Source: Treponema sp.
GTDB lineage: Bacteria > Spirochaetota > Spirochaetia > Treponematales > Breznakiellaceae
Length of the DNA stretch: 50,331 nt
Direction: 5' to 3'
NCBI GenBank assembly: GCA_009777535.1
Contig: WRLP01000021.1
Location: forward strand, 1 to 50,331
Shown here: in pieces, positions 43,783-50,331 of the stretch
How positions within the stretch are numbered: position 1 is the stretch's first letter
Layout: each line of letters begins with the position of its first letter
Notes under the pieces: generated by a model
What the model was told of the DNA's origin: nothing
The model's database searches: none
Seen by the model: only the letters and a program-made list of their open reading frames with translations
Position numbers and translations under genes: made by a program

Positions 43783-44211
43783 ATGAAGACAGTATTTGCA
43801 AAACCCGCGTCGGTGGAACGGAAGTGGTATGTCATTGACGCAGAGGGAAAGGTTCTGGGCAGAGTAGCGGCCAAGGTGGCGTCCATTGTCCGGGGCAAAA
43901 ACAAGGCTATTTACGCTCCGAATCAGGAGATTGGGGATTTTGTGGTAATTGTAAACGCAGATAAGGCTGTGGTTACAGGCAGGAAAGCCCAGCAGAAGAT
44001 GTATTACCGGCATTCCGGCTATCCTGGCGGGCTAAAAACCACCAATTATGAAAAACTTTCCGCCAGGCACCCGGCGATGCCGATGGAAAAGGCAATCAAG
44101 GGAATGCTTCCCAAGGGACCCCTGGGCAGAAAGCTGGCGAAAAATGCCAAGGTTTATGCCGGGACAAAGCACCCGCATAATGCACAGAATCCTACACTGA
44201 TCGAGGTATAA
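43783..44211 (+). CDS. rplM: 50S ribosomal protein L13
   Basis: A 142-aa ribosomal protein with the conserved start KTVFAKPASVERKWYVIDAE, GRVAAKVASIVRGKNK, YYRHSGYPGGLK and MLPKGPLGRKLAKNAKVYAG. It is part of the large-subunit assembly core. rpsI follows 9 nt downstream, the usual order. GGAAAGG upstream of ATG. Confidence 0.98.
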   Translation: MKTVFAKPASVERKWYVIDAEGKVLGRVAAKVASIVRGKNKAIYAPNQEIGDFVVIVNADKAVVTGRKAQQKMYYRHSGYPGGLKTTNYEKLSARHPAMPMEKAIKGMLPKGPLGRKLAKNAKVYAGTKHPHNAQNPTLIEV

Positions 44212-44220
44212 GAGGTAATT

Positions 44221-44613
44221 ATGATTAAGAATCTTGGAATTGGTACGGGCAGGAGGAAGACTTCTGTTGCCCGGGTTTATATTCGGGATGGAAGCGGCAA
44301 AATCGTAGTAAATGGCAAAGAGTTGGCCCAATATTTTCCGCAGGGGGAGCATGTGCAGATGGTTCGGCAGCCCCTGATGGTAACCGCCAGCGATAACAAG
44401 TTTGATATACTGATAAATGTCTACGGCGGGGGTTCCAATGGCCAGGCCGGCGCATGCCGCCACGGTCTTTCACGCGCCCTTTGCCAGGTTGATCACACCA
44501 ATTATGCCTCACTGCGGAACAGCGGTTTTCTAACCCGCGATCCCCGTATGGTGGAGCGGAAAAAATACGGCCTTGCCGGAGCCCGGCGGCGCTTCCAGTT
44601 CTCCAAGCGCTAG
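44221..44613 (+). CDS. rpsI: 30S ribosomal protein S9
   Basis: A 130-aa ribosomal protein: GIGTGRRKTSVARVYIRDG at the start, YGGGSNGQAGACRHGLSRAL, RDPRMVERKKYGLAGARRRF and the C-terminal QFSKR tail that reaches the P-site tRNA. Downstream of rplM with GAGG upstream of ATG. Confidence 0.98.
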   Translation: MIKNLGIGTGRRKTSVARVYIRDGSGKIVVNGKELAQYFPQGEHVQMVRQPLMVTASDNKFDILINVYGGGSNGQAGACRHGLSRALCQVDHTNYASLRNSGFLTRDPRMVERKKYGLAGARRRFQFSKR

Positions 44614-44623
44614 TTAAGGTTCT

Positions 44624-45094
44624 TTGTCTGCGGATTGCTTGCGGGCGGAGAAAACCGCCCTTCGCCTGATAGCCAGGGCGGAACAATGCCAGGCCGGCCT
44701 TACCCGCAAATTGGAGCGCCGCGGCTATGAGCCTGCCTGCGTTAGAGCAGTAATTTCACGCCTTACAGAAATGCAGCTCGTAGATGATGGGCGTTTTGCC
44801 CGTCTTTGGCTGGAGTCGCGTTCCCACCTGACGCGCAGCCCCCGGCAGATGCTTGTTTCCCTGTCCAGCCGCGGCATTGACAGGGACGATGCTACAGCGG
44901 CAATTAAAGCCGTATTGAACGAAGAAAACGAATTATCCCTGCTTATGCGTTATGTGGAAAAACTAAATAAATCCGGTAAAAGCAAGCAAAAATATCTTGA
45001 TGATGGTCGCTCCCTCAAGTATTTATTAAAAAGCGAAGGTTTTTCGGTACTGGCCATTCAGCAGTATTTTGAAGTATATTGCCATAAAGAGTGA
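44624..45094 (+). CDS. recX: regulatory protein RecX
   Basis: A 156-aa helical protein of the RecX family, which binds RecA filaments and limits recombinase activity. The three-helix repeats are visible: AEQCQAGLTRKLERRGYEP, VVSRLTEMQLVDDGRFARLW and SPRQMLVSLSSRGIDRDDA. Start TTG 44624 with AAGG about 5 nt upstream, 10 nt after rpsI. recA is not in this window. The following lipoprotein gene starts with a 4-nt overlap (GTGA). Confidence 0.88.
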   Translation: MSADCLRAEKTALRLIARAEQCQAGLTRKLERRGYEPACVRAVISRLTEMQLVDDGRFARLWLESRSHLTRSPRQMLVSLSSRGIDRDDATAAIKAVLNEENELSLLMRYVEKLNKSGKSKQKYLDDGRSLKYLLKSEGFSVLAIQQYFEVYCHKE

Positions 45095-45684
45095 AGAAGC
45101 CAATGACGAGAATGTTTGCTGCCGTATTTGCCGCGTTATTGGTCATTGCATGCAGTGTTGCGCCAAATGATACTGAACAGGCTGGCTTTGACCTGGACAA
45201 TTTTATGGATAAACAAAAAGCCTGGGCAACACAGGGTTTTGCCGGCTATTCTTTTGTGCAAAAGTACACACAGATTAATTATCCGCCGGACAATTATTGC
45301 GCAAATGTTACAATAAAAAATAATGCAATTTATGACATAGAAAACCTTGGTATGGAAAATCTTTATCTCGATCCGAATTACCCGCAGCATCATGAAAAAC
45401 TCAAGTCTGATTATGATGAGTATATAGAGGGCAGGGTAAATTCGTTCGGAACTATTTCCGGCATTTATGAATGGCTTCTTTCCTGGCATGAGGGAGCTGC
45501 AGCAAATTTAGGTAAAAGGCAGAAACTGCATTTTAAAATCAGCTATAACTCAGAATACCACTATCCCGAGTATGTCGAGTTTTGTGTTTATACTTATGGG
45601 CATGCCGGAAATAACTCCTGGAGCGCTGCCCTTGGCCAGGCCCCCACAATTCTTGAGTTGTCGGACTTCCACACCCTGCCGTAA
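45091..45684 (+). CDS. lipoprotein, DUF6174-like
   Basis: A 197-aa protein. Signal with lipobox LLVIAC (lipid Cys near 21), then PNDTEQ and a DUF6174-like mature part: GYSFVQKYTQINYPPDNYCANV, TIKNNAIYDI, and near the end YNSEYHYPEYVEFCVYTYG, the pattern of a small beta-rich repeat protein. The family tie is tentative. GTG start overlaps the recX stop (GTGA). Confidence 0.7.
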   Translation: MKKPMTRMFAAVFAALLVIACSVAPNDTEQAGFDLDNFMDKQKAWATQGFAGYSFVQKYTQINYPPDNYCANVTIKNNAIYDIENLGMENLYLDPNYPQHHEKLKSDYDEYIEGRVNSFGTISGIYEWLLSWHEGAAANLGKRQKLHFKISYNSEYHYPEYVEFCVYTYGHAGNNSWSAALGQAPTILELSDFHTLP

Positions 45685-45728
45685 TAAGTACACGCAAATT
45701 ACTGGTCGAATTTTGCCGATGTAAGAAT

Positions 45729-46325
45729 ATGCTGATAGGTCTTACAGGAGCTTATTGCGCCGGCAAGAATCATGTTGCCTCTTTGTTACAATCGCGGGGG
45801 CTGCCGGTACTTGATGTAGATAAACTGGGATATACGGCCCTCGATTCGGAAAAAGAAGCGGTTCTTGCCCGTTTTGGAGTGGACTTACTGAAAAAGGATG
45901 GCACCATAGACAGGCGGCTCCTCGGGCAGCGGGTCTTTGGTAACCCCGTGGAACTGGCTGCTCTAGAGGCAATTGTGCATCCGGTGGCGAACCGTCTGAC
46001 CGGGGAGTGGATTGCTGCCCAAAACGGGAAAACCTGCGTAATTAACGCCGCCTTATTGCACCGGTCTGTGGTTTTCGGCCGGCTAAACCGCATCATTCTG
46101 GTTACGGCACCCGTTTTTACCCGGCTGCTGCGGGCGCGCAGACGCGACAGGCTCTCCTGGGCGGCATTGCTCAGGCGTTTTTCCAGTCAAAAAGATTTCA
46201 ACTCTCAATATTTGGCAGGAAACGCCGAAATTTATAAGGTAGAAAACCCTGGATTGACAAAATCCAGGCGTTTGCGCAAAAAGCTGGAATACCAGATTGA
46301 TATGTTTTTAGAGGGGATTGACTGA
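45729..46325 (+). CDS. coaE: dephospho-CoA kinase
   Basis: Last step of CoA synthesis: phosphorylates the ribose 3'-OH of dephospho-CoA. A 198-aa protein with the usual length and start MLIGLTGAYCAGKNHVASLL, DVDKLGYTAL, VFGNPVELAALEAIVHP. The P-loop reads GAYCAGKN, with Asn where Ser or Thr normally coordinates magnesium. The rest of the fold is intact. No ribosome site before the ATG. The SPOR gene follows after 2 nt. The 5' gap to the lipoprotein is 44 nt. Confidence 0.9.
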   Translation: MLIGLTGAYCAGKNHVASLLQSRGLPVLDVDKLGYTALDSEKEAVLARFGVDLLKKDGTIDRRLLGQRVFGNPVELAALEAIVHPVANRLTGEWIAAQNGKTCVINAALLHRSVVFGRLNRIILVTAPVFTRLLRARRRDRLSWAALLRRFSSQKDFNSQYLAGNAEIYKVENPGLTKSRRLRKKLEYQIDMFLEGID

Positions 46326-46327
46326 TT

Positions 46328-47035
46328 ATGGACAAAGAAAAGAAAAAGCTGCTTCTCGTTGCTGTGTCGGTGGGCGTTTTTTTGGTGATACTGATAAGCG
46401 CCGCTATTTTAATACTTACACCCAGGTCTCTTGGGGGAAGAGCTGCATTTTCATCGGCTCCAATTCCGCCGGGCGCCGGGGGCGCTGCTTTTACACCGCC
46501 TGATTTCAACGATCAAACGGATACCGCGATTCAAACACAGCCTTTTGCCGAAGCCAGTCAGGAAACCAATATTTATTTTGATAACGAAGAATATACCGCC
46601 GATTTAGACACATCTCGGGTAACCATTGATATTCCCAAACCTACAACGGCAGCGGTTCCCGATGTTGTCGAAACCCCGCGTCCTGCCCCTGTCGCAAGCA
46701 GGCCGGCCGCGGCGCCCGCGCAGACAAGACCTGCGGCAAGGGTTGAACCAGCACGGGCGCCTGCGCCAAGAACAGTGGCTGCCCAGAACAGAATAAACGA
46801 TTACTGGGTTCAAACCGGCGCGTTTACTGCGATGGTCAGAGCCGAAGGTGCAAAGGAATTGCTTGCTTCCAAGGGCATCACTTCAATTATTGAAAACCGC
46901 GAACTGGACGGCAGAATGTGGTACCGTGTCAGGGTCGGCCCCTATACATCAGAAACCGAAGCAAACTACTGGCTCGCACTGGTGCAATCCATCGATGGTT
47001 TTAGCGAAAGCCAGGTTCGCCAGACGGTTAGGTAG
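46328..47035 (+). CDS. membrane-anchored SPOR-domain protein
   Basis: A 235-aa protein. Short basic N-terminus, one transmembrane helix (about 7-30, LLLVAVSVGVFLVILISAAI), then a Pro/Ala-rich linker (about 115-155), and a C-terminal SPOR domain (about 157-235): YWVQTGAFTAMVRAEGAKEL and WYRVRVGPYTSETEANYWL. SPOR domains bind denuded glycan at the septum, so a division or wall role is likely. It starts 2 nt after coaE. Confidence 0.92.
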   Translation: MDKEKKKLLLVAVSVGVFLVILISAAILILTPRSLGGRAAFSSAPIPPGAGGAAFTPPDFNDQTDTAIQTQPFAEASQETNIYFDNEEYTADLDTSRVTIDIPKPTTAAVPDVVETPRPAPVASRPAAAPAQTRPAARVEPARAPAPRTVAAQNRINDYWVQTGAFTAMVRAEGAKELLASKGITSIIENRELDGRMWYRVRVGPYTSETEANYWLALVQSIDGFSESQVRQTVR

Positions 47036-47083
47036 CACATAAGACTTCGATAGACAATCTTCCCTTTGGTCAAAATGAAAAAA

Positions 47084-47111
47084 CCCCCGCGAAACTAATG
47101 CTTCACGGGGG
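47084..47111 (-). terminator. Rho-independent terminator of the GH43-like gene
   Basis: On the minus strand GCCCCCGTGAAG...CTTCGCGGGGG-like arms (47084-47111) followed by a T-run (plus-strand A-run 47078-47083). It lies 45 nt after the stop. The plus-strand SPOR gene has no T-run here. Confidence 0.85.
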
Positions 47112-47155
47112 CTGTCACATTCGCGTGCTAGTATACCGGGTTTGAACCGGATTGT

Positions 47156-50140
47156 TTATGGTGTTGAGTTCAATGTTGCCAATGTTCCAGTGATATTCAG
47201 GGCCGCTATTTGGGCTTCTGAAATGGCGCCGCTGTACATCCTGAAATCCGCATATCTTGCACGCCTCATATACTGTTCAGCCGCATTTGAGGCAGGTAGT
47301 CCTCCAATGTTCGCTCTGAAACCGGATCTTCCAATCCAGTTGTAAGGAAGAGCGGTTTCAGGGGTTTGCCCCGGACCCACCAGTTGGGTGGAGCGCACCC
47401 TCATTCTTGAAGTAGCTGCCGGCACACCATCGATGTAGATCGTCCCCCATTCTCCCGCCTGGCGGTACATTACATGCCTCCAGGTGCCTCTTACGGGCGG
47501 GTTAGAAGCGGCAGTTCCCGTGTTGCCAAACAAATTATCACCGATACTTACGGAGCTAAGGCTGCGGCTACCGGCATTGGAAATGGCTGCCCGTTGAGAC
47601 ACTATCCTGTGCATAATATACTTACCGCCATTATTTGCGGCGCCATAAATTATTTGGCTTAAATCATCAGAATCAGTTAAGCACCATAGTAAGTTACCTT
47701 CGCCGGTCACCACATTGGTGGTTGTTTCTGTCGTACTATCCATCCTTATATAGGTGGCAATGGTAAAATCATTCTGGCCGACAACAATAGAACCCGCAGC
47801 CGCGCCCATATCAATATAGGCGGGACTATTGCCGGTCAATTGCCAATTTGGGTTTGCGTTGCTGCCTGCGTTGACATTTGGCGTTGTAGTGGTGGTGCCT
47901 GTGTAAAAAGTACCAATGCCGTTAAAGATTTCAATGGCTGCACCAGCGCCGCCTGCGTTGAGCCACATTACTTTTCCATCATGAGTGCCGGGGTTTGCCC
48001 GATTTATAATGTTGCTCCCTGTGCCATCACCTGCGGTACCAACAGTGTCAGCGCCAGAAAAAGTATAGTGCAGCCTGAGCGTGGCATCCGTGTTTACCAT
48101 CGGAGTATTTGCTGTTTGAGCCGGCCAGGTGGCATCCACCAGGCGATCGTATTCCGCCTGTGTTATGGGTACTATCGAGCCGTGGTTGGCTGAGTAGGGC
48201 AGCGCTATTGTGGGAGTTGTTGACTGTGTCACATAGCCGCCTGCATCACTTCCGAACATGGGAATGTCGTCATGATATCTTCCCAATCCAATAGGGGCGC
48301 GAACAAACTGCCCTCCGCTAGCTATGTATGCGGCTCTATCGAAGTCACCTGAATAGTCAATGGGAGGGTCCCATGTATCCATATCGGTGGTTGTTCTATA
48401 CCCATATCGATGATACATACCGCCGCTTTGTGGGGGAGCTCCGCCGAATCTGTCCCAAAAAAGAACAAATGTTTCGGTGCCGACTTGCCTGAACCACTGG
48501 GCGCCTTCCGTTCGCGTATTAGTTGTGACTCCGTCCTGGTCGGAATTCAGCCTTAATATCTCCCAGGGACCGTTAATGCTTTTTGATCGTGCAAGGCCTT
48601 GTTTTGCAACATAGGTTTTTGTACCACTACTACCTTCATTTTTCCAGGACAAATAGTACATATCGTTATAATATAAAATACTGCCGTCAATGCTTGTCTC
48701 ACCCAGGGGGTGGAAGAATAGGCGGGTAGGCTCATGCTCAAAACCGGTGAAGTCCGCGTTTATATGTGTGCTCATTATCGTTTGTCTTTCAGCTGCACTT
48801 GTCTGCATATTAATGGGCGAAATCCACTCATTAAAGCTGTACTGCGAGTTCCTTACAGAAAATATTATCTGGTACTTCCCGGCTTTGCGGTCGTAGTTGA
48901 ATTCAGGGGCATAAGAAGCATTAATAGTCGAGAAGTTTGCCGGATAGGTTCCGGGCATATTTACCTTGGCACCGGTCCAGTTAATAAGGTCGGGTGATTT
49001 AGCAAGCACAAGGCCCCGGTTTGACCAGGTTCCCCAAATGGAAGAATGCATATCTGTACCGGTCAGGTAAAACCAACCGTCATGGCCGCGCTGAAGATAC
49101 GGGTCCCTGACACCGCCTGTATCGCTCAGGTTCCAGATGGTTGGGCTATTATTGTTCAAGGCTGTATACCCGGCAAGACCAGTGATGTCTGTAGTTACGC
49201 CGAACCGTACCTGTTCTCCAGCGACATTGTTGCCGGTGAAATATGTCATAATATACCCGACGAAATGCCTGTCTACCACTCTTACCTGATAGTCTCTGGT
49301 AAAGGTAAGCCCAAGCCGCTGGGTATTTGTGAATGTCGCAGTCAGGTTTATATACCCGTCAAAATAATTGGTATCGGTTACCATTACCCTGCTTCGATTG
49401 GGAGCCCTGTCGTCGTGGAGCACTGGGTAGGTGGTATTATTGCTCGCCCAGGAAATCAGCGTATTCTGTTCAGTCGCAGTCGGCAGCAGGACTTCGTAGT
49501 GGTAATAGTCCATAAAATTGTCGATTTCTATGGTTCTTACTTCCTGGCTAAATGCTACCGCCGCTAATTCTTCAAGGGTAAGCTCGGAAGAAGCGGGAAC
49601 GGTAATGATATAGGTCTGTGTCAGCGTAAGCCCTCCCTTGGTAAAGAAGCCAGTGAGAACAAGGCTGGTTGTATGGTTAGGCAGGGGACTAACAATTCCA
49701 TCGTTGCCCACCACACCTGGGACAGTGGAGAGCCAGGCTACCTTTATATCGCCGTTCCCCGAGGGCAGGTCAAGGTCAACAAATACCCTGTCTAAACTAC
49801 CAAGATCGGTTGTGACTTCGGAAATGTAGGTGCTTATCTCATTCCACAGAATCAGATCAGTGGCATCTGCCCCTTCTGCTTTTACGGTAGTTGCAATACC
49901 GTTTATAACCCAAAAGCCTGCACTGTTGATTTCCACTGTCGGCGCTTCAGGCGCCTCTGCCTTAACGGTTGTCGGGACACCGTTGACAACCCAAAAACCG
50001 TCTTCACTAATGGTGATTGTTGGCATTTCGGCAGTTGCTCCGGCTTTCCCGCTTGGTCCGGCAGGGCCTTCACAACTGATAATTAATCCAATTCCGGTAA
50101 ACAAGACCAGAATGAATCCGAAAACTGCAGCTTTTTTCAT
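47156..50140 (-). CDS. large lipoprotein with GH43-like beta-propeller and LamG-like domain
   Basis: A 994-aa protein. Signal with lipid Cys23 and short GPAGPSG linker. Two 27-residue repeats DGFWVVNGVPTTVKAE (47-62) and AGFWVINGIATTVKAE (74-89), DUF4988-like. Two atrophied Ig-like domains (about 115-185, 195-290). A GH43-type propeller from about 335: VRDPYLQRGHDG (D346), YAPEFNYDRKAGKYQIIFS, LYYNDMYYLSWKNEG, TEGAQWFRQVG (candidate acid Glu). A ConA/LamG-like domain at about 690-985 (LRLHYTFSGADT, SPAYIDMGAAAGS, TIATYIRMD). It likely binds and trims plant-type arabinan or xylan at the cell surface; the substrate is inferred. AAGGAGG upstream of ATG. Confidence 0.85.
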   Translation of the reverse strand: MKKAAVFGFILVLFTGIGLIISCEGPAGPSGKAGATAEMPTITISEDGFWVVNGVPTTVKAEAPEAPTVEINSAGFWVINGIATTVKAEGADATDLILWNEISTYISEVTTDLGSLDRVFVDLDLPSGNGDIKVAWLSTVPGVVGNDGIVSPLPNHTTSLVLTGFFTKGGLTLTQTYIITVPASSELTLEELAAVAFSQEVRTIEIDNFMDYYHYEVLLPTATEQNTLISWASNNTTYPVLHDDRAPNRSRVMVTDTNYFDGYINLTATFTNTQRLGLTFTRDYQVRVVDRHFVGYIMTYFTGNNVAGEQVRFGVTTDITGLAGYTALNNNSPTIWNLSDTGGVRDPYLQRGHDGWFYLTGTDMHSSIWGTWSNRGLVLAKSPDLINWTGAKVNMPGTYPANFSTINASYAPEFNYDRKAGKYQIIFSVRNSQYSFNEWISPINMQTSAAERQTIMSTHINADFTGFEHEPTRLFFHPLGETSIDGSILYYNDMYYLSWKNEGSSGTKTYVAKQGLARSKSINGPWEILRLNSDQDGVTTNTRTEGAQWFRQVGTETFVLFWDRFGGAPPQSGGMYHRYGYRTTTDMDTWDPPIDYSGDFDRAAYIASGGQFVRAPIGLGRYHDDIPMFGSDAGGYVTQSTTPTIALPYSANHGSIVPITQAEYDRLVDATWPAQTANTPMVNTDATLRLHYTFSGADTVGTAGDGTGSNIINRANPGTHDGKVMWLNAGGAGAAIEIFNGIGTFYTGTTTTTPNVNAGSNANPNWQLTGNSPAYIDMGAAAGSIVVGQNDFTIATYIRMDSTTETTTNVVTGEGNLLWCLTDSDDLSQIIYGAANNGGKYIMHRIVSQRAAISNAGSRSLSSVSIGDNLFGNTGTAASNPPVRGTWRHVMYRQAGEWGTIYIDGVPAATSRMRVRSTQLVGPGQTPETALPYNWIGRSGFRANIGGLPASNAAEQYMRRARYADFRMYSGAISEAQIAALNITGTLATLNSTP

Positions 50141-50256
50141 AAACTGCCTCCTTGTAATGGAATTTAAAAAAACCGGTGTTTCTATGTAGGGAGAAACCCG
50201 GAAATTTTTATGAGAAAGGTAAGGGATATTTTTTTTCTTGTCAGAGCTTAACTGTA

Positions 50257-50295
50257 GGGGGGGGGGGGGGGGAAGGGGGTTTTTTTTTTTTTTTT
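50257..50295. other. homopolymer tract near the window end
   Basis: A run of 16 G (50257-50272), AAGGGGG, and a run of 16 T (50280-50295) sit next to each other, followed by C-rich sequence. The composition differs from everything else in the window and is most simply a low-quality contig end. Confidence 0.8.
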
Positions 50296-50331
50296 ACCCC
50301 ATTTTTAACCAAAACCTCCCCCTTTGCGAAT

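Noticed and set aside
50065-50085. Collagen-like GPAGPSG in the GH43 lipoprotein
   Set aside because: Only two or three Gly-X-Y triplets, so it is a short linker rather than a collagen domain.
50257-50331. G and T homopolymers at the window end
   Set aside because: Looks like low-quality sequence at a contig end; no biological reading is justified.

Overview
The window looks like part of a draft chromosome from a spirochaete, most likely a Treponema-type organism. The inference rests on gene content: spirochaete-style lipoprotein signals with loose lipoboxes, LPP20, LpoB and COG3014 lipoproteins, a single-chain glycyl-tRNA synthetase, a single-chain pyruvate:ferredoxin oxidoreductase, and PUA-less ProB next to ProA. 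The window opens inside an rRNA operon. It ends in G and T homopolymers that look like a low-quality contig end. I saw no tRNA gene, insertion sequence, phage gene or CRISPR array.

Region by region: 1-860 holds the 3' end of 23S rRNA, a 129-nt perfect-armed hairpin in the 23S-5S spacer, 5S rRNA, and a partial duplication of the 5S tail. 918-5924 carries a PfkB-type kinase and glyS on the minus strand, divergent proA-proB, and two small membrane-protein genes. 5925-9240 is an AT-rich island: an unrecognised gene coupled to a class III nucleotidyl cyclase with an unusual base-recognition pocket, then a metalloprotease-like lipoprotein. 9252-12313 carries pcrA followed by a truncated, lysine-less aminotransferase-like gene. 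12327-14267 is a Crp-like regulator, a membrane protein and a lipoprotein-anchored flavodoxin.

14331-17897 is nifJ. 18020-25042 is an envelope block: LPP20-LpoB-LPP20-AAA ATPase on the minus strand, a divergent SH3-M48 protease pair, and a COG3014 lipoprotein. 25141-30152 has a YczE-type membrane protein, uvrB, an AAA/DUF4143 ATPase behind a strong promoter with a palindromic operator, and a COG4324 peptidase. 30137-35778 holds a lytic transglycosylase, a DnaK-substrate-domain/LysM membrane protein, a TPR protein and a secreted endonuclease/phosphatase-family lipoprotein. 35978-42078 is a sugar ABC uptake operon with a LacI regulator and an oligo-1,6-glucosidase-like GH13 enzyme. putP follows.

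43783-47035 is rplM-rpsI-recX, a lipoprotein, coaE and a SPOR-domain protein. 47156-50140 is a large GH43-like surface lipoprotein. Together the genes describe an anaerobic sugar fermenter: uptake and hydrolysis of alpha-glucosides, sugar-phosphate kinase, pyruvate oxidation by PFOR, and heavy investment in envelope lipoproteins and peptidoglycan-binding proteins. The most novel candidates are the cyclase island, the Hsp70-fold/LysM fusion, the lipoprotein flavodoxin with a possible internal start, and a recurring promoter layout that implies leaderless mRNAs.
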